Made by a program: the position numbers and the translations under genes. From assembly GCF_016462415.1 (NCBI RefSeq), contig NZ_JAEMTF010000036.1, positions 1 to 39,868 on the forward strand: a stretch of 39,868 nucleotides of DNA, in the 5' to 3' direction. The notes under the pieces are model-generated. The model was not told the origin of the DNA, searched no databases, and was given only the letters and a program-made list of their open reading frames with translations. Positions 31,568 through 39,868 of the stretch are shown here, piece by piece (position 1 is the first letter of the stretch; every line of letters starts with the position of its first letter). This DNA is from Williamsia sp. Its GTDB lineage: Bacteria > Actinomycetota > Actinomycetes > Mycobacteriales > Mycobacteriaceae.

Positions 31568-32305
31568 ATGAAGGCAGATCCGGCCGATCAGAGGTTGCTG
31601 CTGGAGCTGGCCGACTGCGACGGTGAGGTGTTGCGGCTGACCCATCGCCGCGGCCATGCCCCCGAGGTGGCCGCACTGGCCGAGCTCGACGTGGCGATGC
31701 GCGGGTACCGCGACGAGACGGTCAGCGCCCAGATCGCCGCCGAGGACCTCGACCGCGAGGTGCGGCGACTCGAGAACGAGATCGCGGTGCTCAACACTCG
31801 CGAGACCAAGGACTCCCAGTTGCTCAACGGCGGCACCATGGCGGGCAAGGCTCTCGTCGAGCTCGAACACGAGATCGCCGGTATCGGCCGGCGGCGCGGG
31901 GTGCTCGAAGACGAGCTGCTCGAGGTGATGGAACGCCAGGAGGCGACCGCGTCGCAGGAGCTGCGGTCCCAGGCGTTGGTGTCGCACACCGAGACCCAGA
32001 TCGCCGAGGCCACCGCGAAGGTGGATGCGGTGCGCGCCGAGATCGACGCGTCGGCGCAGGTCGCCATGGCCAAGCGCGACGAGATCCGCGCCGGCGTCGA
32101 CCCTGCTCTGCTCACCATCTACGACAAGCAGGTGGCACTGGGCAAGACCGGCGCCGGACTGCTGCGCCAGGCCCGGTGCGGCGCGTGCCGGATGGAGATC
32201 GACCGGGGCACCCTCAGTCGGATCGGAAAGGTCGCACCCGACGAGGTCGTACGGTGCGACGAATGCGGCGCGGTGCTGATCCGTACCCACGAGTCCGGCC
32301 TGTAG
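31568..32305 (+). CDS. Coiled-coil zinc-ribbon protein
   Basis: This 245-residue protein resembles Rv2229c. A long coiled coil spans about residues 10-185 (many E, A, R, L heptads). It is followed by a C4 zinc ribbon, CGACRMEID (about 203-211) and VRCDECGAVL (about 229-238), giving four cysteines. It may act as a protein or nucleic-acid adaptor. Its conserved place between Nif3 and RNase H genes suggests a shared operon, but the function is unknown. Confidence 0.9.
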   Translation: MKADPADQRLLLELADCDGEVLRLTHRRGHAPEVAALAELDVAMRGYRDETVSAQIAAEDLDREVRRLENEIAVLNTRETKDSQLLNGGTMAGKALVELEHEIAGIGRRRGVLEDELLEVMERQEATASQELRSQALVSHTETQIAEATAKVDAVRAEIDASAQVAMAKRDEIRAGVDPALLTIYDKQVALGKTGAGLLRQARCGACRMEIDRGTLSRIGKVAPDEVVRCDECGAVLIRTHESGL

Positions 32306-32310
32306 CCCCG

Positions 32311-33429
32311 ATGTCCGTCGAGACGATGGCGGTGATCGTCGAGGCCGACGGCGGCTCCCGGGGCAACCCGGGCGTCGCCGGATACGGCGCGGTGGTCTTC
32401 GACCACACCGGAGAGCTCGTACTCGCCGAACGCAGGGAGTACATCGGCACCGCCACCAACAACGTCGCCGAGTACCGCGGCCTGATCGCCGGACTCGGCG
32501 CGGCCGCCGAACTCGGGGCGGCGCGGGTGACGGTACGGATGGACTCGAAGCTGGTCGTCGAACAGATGTCGGGCCGGTGGAAGGTCAAACACCGCGACAT
32601 GATCCCGCTGGCCCGTCAGGCGCAGGAACTCGCGGGCCGGTTCGACGAGATCGAGTTCACCTGGATCCCACGCGCACAGAACTCCCACGCCGACCGGCTG
32701 GCCAACGAGGCCATGGACGCCCTCGGCGAGACCGACACGTCGACCCCGTCCGCCGGGAGTGCCGCCGCTCCGACGGCACGCGTGAGTGCCGGTCCCGGAT
32801 GGACCGCGACGGCCGGGGCGCCGACGAAGCTCATCTTGTTGCGGCACGGTCAGACCGCGCTGTCGGTCGAACGCCGCTACAGCGGCCGCGGCAATCCCGC
32901 ACTGACCGAACTCGGTCGCGAGCAGGCGCAGCGCGCCGCGGACCGGCTCGCCACGCTCGGCGGGATCGACGCCATCGTCGCCTCCCCGCTGGGACGGGCG
33001 CAGGAGACGGCGACCGCCGTCGCCGATCGACTCGGCCTCCCGGTGCACACCCATGACGGACTGACCGAGACCGACTTCGGCGAGTGGGAGGGACTCACGT
33101 TCCGTGAGGCCATCGAGCGGGATGCGGACCTGCACACGCGCTGGATGGGTGACATCGGCGTCGCCCCGCCGGGCGGGGAGAGCTTCGCCGACGTGACCAC
33201 CCGTGTGCGGTCGGCGACCGCAGATGTGGTGTCGCAGTACGGACCGGGCACCGTCCTGGTCGTCACACACGTGACCCCGATCAAGACGATCCTGCGGCTC
33301 GCGCTCGACGCCGGACCGTCGCTGCTGTTCCGACTCCACCTCGACCTCGCGTCGCTGTCGATCGCCGTGACCTATCCCGACGGCGGGGCATCGGTGACGT
33401 TGGTCAACGACACCAACCACCTGGTCTGA
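32311..33429 (+). CDS. Bifunctional RNase H / acid phosphatase
   Basis: This 372-residue fusion is like Rv2228c. The N-terminal type I RNase H domain (about 7-140) has D13 in EADGGSRGNPG, E54 in NNVAEYRGL, D78 and D128 as the catalytic acids. A short linker (about 141-172) joins a histidine phosphatase domain with RHG (178-180), a second arginine near SGRGNPALTELG, and late VVTHVTPI. The mycobacterial enzyme degrades RNA in RNA-DNA hybrids and its phosphatase half resembles alpha-ribazole phosphatase (CobC of enterobacteria), which would link it to the cobalamin genes nearby. Confidence 0.93.
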   Translation: MSVETMAVIVEADGGSRGNPGVAGYGAVVFDHTGELVLAERREYIGTATNNVAEYRGLIAGLGAAAELGAARVTVRMDSKLVVEQMSGRWKVKHRDMIPLARQAQELAGRFDEIEFTWIPRAQNSHADRLANEAMDALGETDTSTPSAGSAAAPTARVSAGPGWTATAGAPTKLILLRHGQTALSVERRYSGRGNPALTELGREQAQRAADRLATLGGIDAIVASPLGRAQETATAVADRLGLPVHTHDGLTETDFGEWEGLTFREAIERDADLHTRWMGDIGVAPPGGESFADVTTRVRSATADVVSQYGPGTVLVVTHVTPIKTILRLALDAGPSLLFRLHLDLASLSIAVTYPDGGASVTLVNDTNHLV

Positions 33430-33433
33430 GGGT

Positions 33434-34663
33434 TCAGGTCACCAGCCACAGCGCGGTGACCGAGGCGACGATCGCGGGCGGGACCGTCAACAGGCCCAAC
33501 GCCGAGAACCGCGCCACCGAGGCCTCCGCGTCGTGCGACCGGCTCACGTTGCGCCACAGCAGGTTCGCCAACGACCCCACGTAGGTCAGATTCGATCCGA
33601 TGTTCACCCCCAGCAGCATCGCCAGGATCAGCGGGGGATCGGCGTGCGTGCCGAGCGCCGCGAGCAGCAGCAAGGTCGCAGGGATGTTGTTGATGAGGTT
33701 GGCCGCGACCGCGCCGATCGCCGCGACGGTGAGCAGCGAGACGATCCCGGAACCCGTCGGCACGATCTCGCCGACCCACCGACCGATGCCACCGTCGGCG
33801 ATGGCAGCCACCAGCACCCCCAGCGCCAGCACGAACAGCAGGAACAGCGGAGTGGTCGCCGAGGCCACCGCCCGCAGCGTCGTTCGGTGCGCGCGCATGG
33901 CGGTCGCCGACAACACGATCGCACCGGCGACGGCGAACCAGACCGGTTCGACACCGACGGTCGAGGACAGTGCGAATCCCACCAGGGTCGCCCCCAGGAC
34001 GACCAGTGCCCAGATCGGCGCCCGCACGGGCTCCTCGGTGCTGCGCTGCGGGGCGACGCGCAGGTCGTCGCGGAAGAACACGCGGTAGATCGCGAACTCG
34101 ATGAGCACGGTCACCAACCAGGGCAGCGCCATCATCGCGGTGAACTGTATGAAGCCCAGCCCCGTCGCCGCGAACGCGAGCAGGTTGGTCAGATTCGAGA
34201 CCGGCATCAGCGTCGACGCCGAGTTGGCCAGTCCGATGGTTGCGTACCCCATCGGACGCGGTGACACCTGCAGACTCCGAGCCATCGTGATGAGGACGGG
34301 CGTGAGGAGCACGACGGTGGCGTCGAGGTTGAGCAGGGCCGTGGTCAGCGCCGCCCCGCCGAATGCGAGGGCGAACAGACGGACCGGGCCACCACCGTTG
34401 GCGCTGCCCGCCGTGCCGATCACCTGCGACAGCCACCGGAAGACACCCAGCACGCCGCATGCGTGCGACAGCACGAGCAGGGCCGCGAGGATGATGACGG
34501 TCGACGTCAGCTCTCTCATCTCCGCGAAGGCCCGGTCGAGGGTCACCGCTCCGATGACGACGGCCAGCACCGCCGCCGGGATCGCGACGGTGGCCTCGGG
34601 GAGGCCACGGGGGCGCCACACGGCAAACGCCAGTGCGACCGCCATCAGGACGACGGCGCTCAC
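33434..34663 (-). CDS. ArsB/SLC13-type permease
   Basis: This 409-residue membrane protein has about 11 hydrophobic segments. It belongs to the arsenite/citrate transporter (ArsB, SLC13) group: TTALLNLDATVVLLTPVL (about 107-124), ANSASTLMPVSNLTNLL (about 146-162) and the later INNIPATLLLL and GVNIGSNLTYVGSLANLL (about 357-374) are the paired hairpin motifs. No arsR or arsC lies nearby, so arsenic specificity is uncertain. Another anion is possible. Its start overlaps the end of the DUF1697 gene (ATGA), so the two are coupled. Confidence 0.85.
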   Translation of the reverse strand: MSAVVLMAVALAFAVWRPRGLPEATVAIPAAVLAVVIGAVTLDRAFAEMRELTSTVIILAALLVLSHACGVLGVFRWLSQVIGTAGSANGGGPVRLFALAFGGAALTTALLNLDATVVLLTPVLITMARSLQVSPRPMGYATIGLANSASTLMPVSNLTNLLAFAATGLGFIQFTAMMALPWLVTVLIEFAIYRVFFRDDLRVAPQRSTEEPVRAPIWALVVLGATLVGFALSSTVGVEPVWFAVAGAIVLSATAMRAHRTTLRAVASATTPLFLLFVLALGVLVAAIADGGIGRWVGEIVPTGSGIVSLLTVAAIGAVAANLINNIPATLLLLAALGTHADPPLILAMLLGVNIGSNLTYVGSLANLLWRNVSRSHDAEASVARFSALGLLTVPPAIVASVTALWLVT

Positions 34664-35193
34664 GCGACGATGCTGCGTACCGTGCGGAGGTTGCGATTCG
34701 TGGTCGTCGCCTTGTACCGCGCTCGGCCGAGTGCCTTGCCGAAGGGGCTGGTCAACGTCATCTTCTTGACCACGTCCCAGTAGAGGACACCGTCGCCGTC
34801 GGCGACCCGTTCGACGGCGGGATCGAGATCGGATGCAGCGTCGAGCAACTCGGCGCGGATGTCGTCGTCGGCGACGAACAGGACGTAGGAGTGTCGGTCG
34901 GCCTGGTCGGTTGGGAACGGATACCCGTCGAGGGCGGACCGGATCGCATCCCGTGAATGTAGGAACACGTATGCCCGATAGTCGAATCGGGCACTCAGGG
35001 CCGACTCGATCTCGGCCCGCAGAGCGACCACGTCGGTCCGGTCGGACGTGAACCGGACGTTGCCGGTCGCCAACACCGTCGACACCTCACCCACGCCGAG
35101 GGCCTCGAACTCCGCGCGCAGATCGGCCATCGCGATGCGTATCCCGCCCACGTTGATGCCGCGCAGCAGTGCGACGTAATCGGTCACCGACAA
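34660..35193 (-). CDS. DUF1697 family protein
   Basis: This 177-residue protein has the family opening YVALLRGINVGG (about 6-17), a VSTVLATGNVRFTS segment (about 37-50), and a late LYWDVVKKMTLTSPFGKALG stretch. It is a soluble alpha/beta protein of unknown role. It is the first gene of a two-gene unit with the permease. Confidence 0.88.
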   Translation of the reverse strand: MSVTDYVALLRGINVGGIRIAMADLRAEFEALGVGEVSTVLATGNVRFTSDRTDVVALRAEIESALSARFDYRAYVFLHSRDAIRSALDGYPFPTDQADRHSYVLFVADDDIRAELLDAASDLDPAVERVADGDGVLYWDVVKKMTLTSPFGKALGRARYKATTTNRNLRTVRSIVA

Positions 35194-35218
35194 AGGATAA
35201 CGGTGACCGCCGATCGCA

Positions 35219-36244
35219 TCAGCGGTAGTCGGCCGGGTCGACCGGGGGGAGTCCCAGTGCCTTCACCACGGTCGGCCACGAGCGGTGCAGATCCTGCGCC
35301 CAGTACCCCCAGGCGTGCAGACCGCTCCGGTAGTTGTAGGTGACGTCGACGTCGGCCTTGCGGGCCGCGGCCGAGAAACCCTTGGTGCACATCAGTGCCC
35401 CGGTCTCCAATGCACCGCCGATGGCCGAGGCCTGCCCGACCTTGCCCAGACGCGGATCGGCCTTGCCGTCGCCGACCGCGACGTAGATCTCGGTGCCCTT
35501 GAGCGCGCTGATGTTGGTGGTGGGGTCGTGCTGACGCCACGCCGCGCTGCCGGCCGGGCCCCACATGTTGTCGGGGTTGCCGAAGCGGCTCAGGATGCTG
35601 GCCTGCGTCGCCTGGGCGGCCGCCGGGTCGACCAGGTCGAGGCAACCACTCAGGGCCACGACCCCACGGAACAGACCGGGGTGACGGACGGCCAGCGACA
35701 TCGCGCCGCTCGCACCCATCGACACGCCCTCGACGGCGTTCACGCCGTTGCCCTCGAAGGTCTTGTCGATCAGCGGAGGCAACTCGGTGGACAGGAAGGT
35801 GTCCCACTTGATGACGCCCAGCACGGGATCGGTGCGCTGCCAGTCGGTGTAGTAGCTGGCGGTGCCGCCGATGGGGAGTACGACGTTGACGTTCTTGTCG
35901 GCCATGAACTCGACGATGTCGGTCTGGGTGGTCCAGGCGCTGTCGCGGTAGCCGGACTGGAAGCCGGCGTCGATCCCGTCGAGCATGTAGAGAGTCGGCC
36001 GCGGCGCTGTCCGGTCACGGGGGACCAGGACGTCGACGACCACGTTCTTGCGCATCGCGGGCGAGTAGATCGTCAGCCGCGCCTGCTGCGGGGTCTTCAT
36101 GGTCGTCCGGACGATCTTCGCCGGCGCCGCGGGCGCGGCGACCGATGGCTTCTCCGGTGCGGCCGACGACGGTGCGATGACCCCCACCGACCCGCCGACC
36201 AGTGCGAATGACGTGGCAACAGCGGCGATGATCCTTCGTCGCAT
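35219..36244 (-). CDS. Secreted mycolyltransferase (antigen 85 family)
   Basis: This 341-residue alpha/beta hydrolase starts at ATG 36244 with GGGGGAAG upstream. Signal peptide: basic start, hydrophobic 6-23, SSAAP near the cleavage site at about 29. Motifs of the esterase/Ag85 family: LYMLDGIDAG (85-94), IGGTASYYTDW (125-135), the nucleophile S175 in VSMGASG, and the histidine in GLHAWGYW (about 310-317). It should transfer mycolates between trehalose monomycolates or onto arabinogalactan in the envelope. It indicates a mycolate-containing host. Confidence 0.9.
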   Translation of the reverse strand: MRRRIIAAVATSFALVGGSVGVIAPSSAAPEKPSVAAPAAPAKIVRTTMKTPQQARLTIYSPAMRKNVVVDVLVPRDRTAPRPTLYMLDGIDAGFQSGYRDSAWTTQTDIVEFMADKNVNVVLPIGGTASYYTDWQRTDPVLGVIKWDTFLSTELPPLIDKTFEGNGVNAVEGVSMGASGAMSLAVRHPGLFRGVVALSGCLDLVDPAAAQATQASILSRFGNPDNMWGPAGSAAWRQHDPTTNISALKGTEIYVAVGDGKADPRLGKVGQASAIGGALETGALMCTKGFSAAARKADVDVTYNYRSGLHAWGYWAQDLHRSWPTVVKALGLPPVDPADYR

Positions 36245-36347
36245 GACAGACTTCCCCCTCCATGGCACGAAGCCAAAGACTATGACGCAGCACTGCACCG
36301 CTGTACTTGCGCACGTGACGGTGACCCCCGGGAGTTATCATAAACCC

Positions 36348-36772
<425 letters not shown>

Positions 36773-36796
36773 ACCCGCTCCTGTGGTCCGGCCGGG

Positions 36797-39327
<2,531 letters not shown>

Positions 39328-39368
39328 TCACATCGCGGCGGGTGGATTCGTGTCCCGCCGCGGGGGAC

Positions 39369-39868
39369 TCAGTAGCTGTGCTCGGGCCCGGGGAACGTCC
39401 CGCGTCGGACGTCGTCTGCGTACTGCTCGGCGGCGCGACGAAGATCGCCACCCACATCGGCGTACCGCTTGACGAACTTCGCGGTCTTGCCGTGGGTGAA
39501 CCCGGCCATGTCCTGCCACACGAGGACCTGGGCGTCGGTCTCGTTGCCCGCGCCGATCCCGACGGTGGGGATGGTCAGCTTGCGGGTGATCTGACCGGCG
39601 AGGTCGGCGGGCACCATCTCCATGACGACGGCGAACGCACCGGCCTCGGCCACCGCGATGGCGTCGGCGATCAGCTGATCACCCGCGTCGCCGCGACCCT
39701 GGATGCGGAATCCGCCGAGACCGTTGACGCTCTGCGGGGTGAAGCCGATGTGGGCCATGACGGGGATCCCCGCCGCGGTCAGTGCGGCGATCTGGTCGGC
39801 CACGCGTTCTCCGCCCTCGAGCTTGACGGCGTGCGCCCCGCCCTCCTTGAAGAACCGGATCGACGACT
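39369..39868 (-). CDS. panB: Ketopantoate hydroxymethyltransferase, 3' part
   Basis: This is the C-terminal 165 or so residues of PanB. The start lies beyond the window. Motifs: [12 protein letters not shown] at the cut end, [21 protein letters not shown], and IPTVGIGAG before the metal and ketopantoate site. It makes ketopantoate from alpha-ketoisovalerate and methylene-tetrahydrofolate, the first step to pantothenate and CoA. The tail ([20 protein letters not shown]) is as in actinobacterial PanB. Confidence 0.93.
   Translation of the reverse strand, partial: SSIRFFKEGGAHAVKLEGGERVADQIAALTAAGIPVMAHIGFTPQSVNGLGGFRIQGRGDAGDQLIADAIAVAEAGAFAVVMEMVPADLAGQITRKLTIPTVGIGAGNETDAQVLVWQDMAGFTHGKTAKFVKRYADVGGDLRRAAEQYADDVRRGTFPGPEHSY

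Overview
The window comes from a high-GC actinobacterium that makes mycolic acids, most likely Gordonia or a close relative. The evidence is a secreted antigen-85-type mycolyltransferase and a gene order that matches, from memory, the Mycobacterium tuberculosis Rv2225-Rv2236 neighbourhood: panB, CYTH-CHAD, rnpB, RNase H/phosphatase, zinc ribbon, Nif3, cobC, ptkA, ptpA, SURF1, cobD. The genus is an inference.

Positions 1 to about 13,780 hold an integrated mobile element of about 13.7 kb, inserted in a tRNA-Val(TAC) gene. The intact, probably chimeric, tRNA is at 12-84. A second copy of its anticodon stem-loop and 3' half is at 13734-13780. From left to right the element holds: two paralogous small genes; an iteron-rich, AT-cored putative replication origin; a large primase-polymerase/SF3 helicase; two small genes; an AlpA/Xis-type HTH protein divergent from a tyrosine integrase; four small genes downstream of the integrase; a convergent small gene; two AT-richer cargo genes, one of the DUF4145 type; and a four-gene overlapping operon on the minus strand whose last product looks weakly like an HK97-type capsid protein. 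Gene content (int, alpA-like, pri-rep, origin 3' of rep), size and tRNA site resemble phage satellites (PICI-like), but I see no terminase, portal or protease.

The element's control DNA is unusually readable. About 13 TGACACCGG-type iterons lie in two groups around an AT-rich core just 3' of rep, with a few more between xis and int. Paired GACCGCA motifs 11 bp apart occur at both ends, and a palindromic version lies upstream of int. A convincing promoter plus strong intrinsic terminator lie antisense to the rep leader, predicting a small counter-transcribed RNA.

From 13,781 to the right end is ordinary chromosome. It contains a DUF5994 gene; a WYL regulator divergent from a drug-type ABC exporter, with a perfect 12-bp inverted-repeat operator between them; an MFS transporter; a DUF218 protein; a DUF429 protein; a CmtR-like metal sensor coupled to a CDF efflux pump; a possible TY-Chap protein; fadD36; a ComB-like/spermidine-synthase-like pair; the cobD to RNase H cluster; an ArsB/SLC13 permease; a DUF1697 protein; the mycolyltransferase; rnpB; CYTH-CHAD; proline iminopeptidase; and the 3' end of panB.
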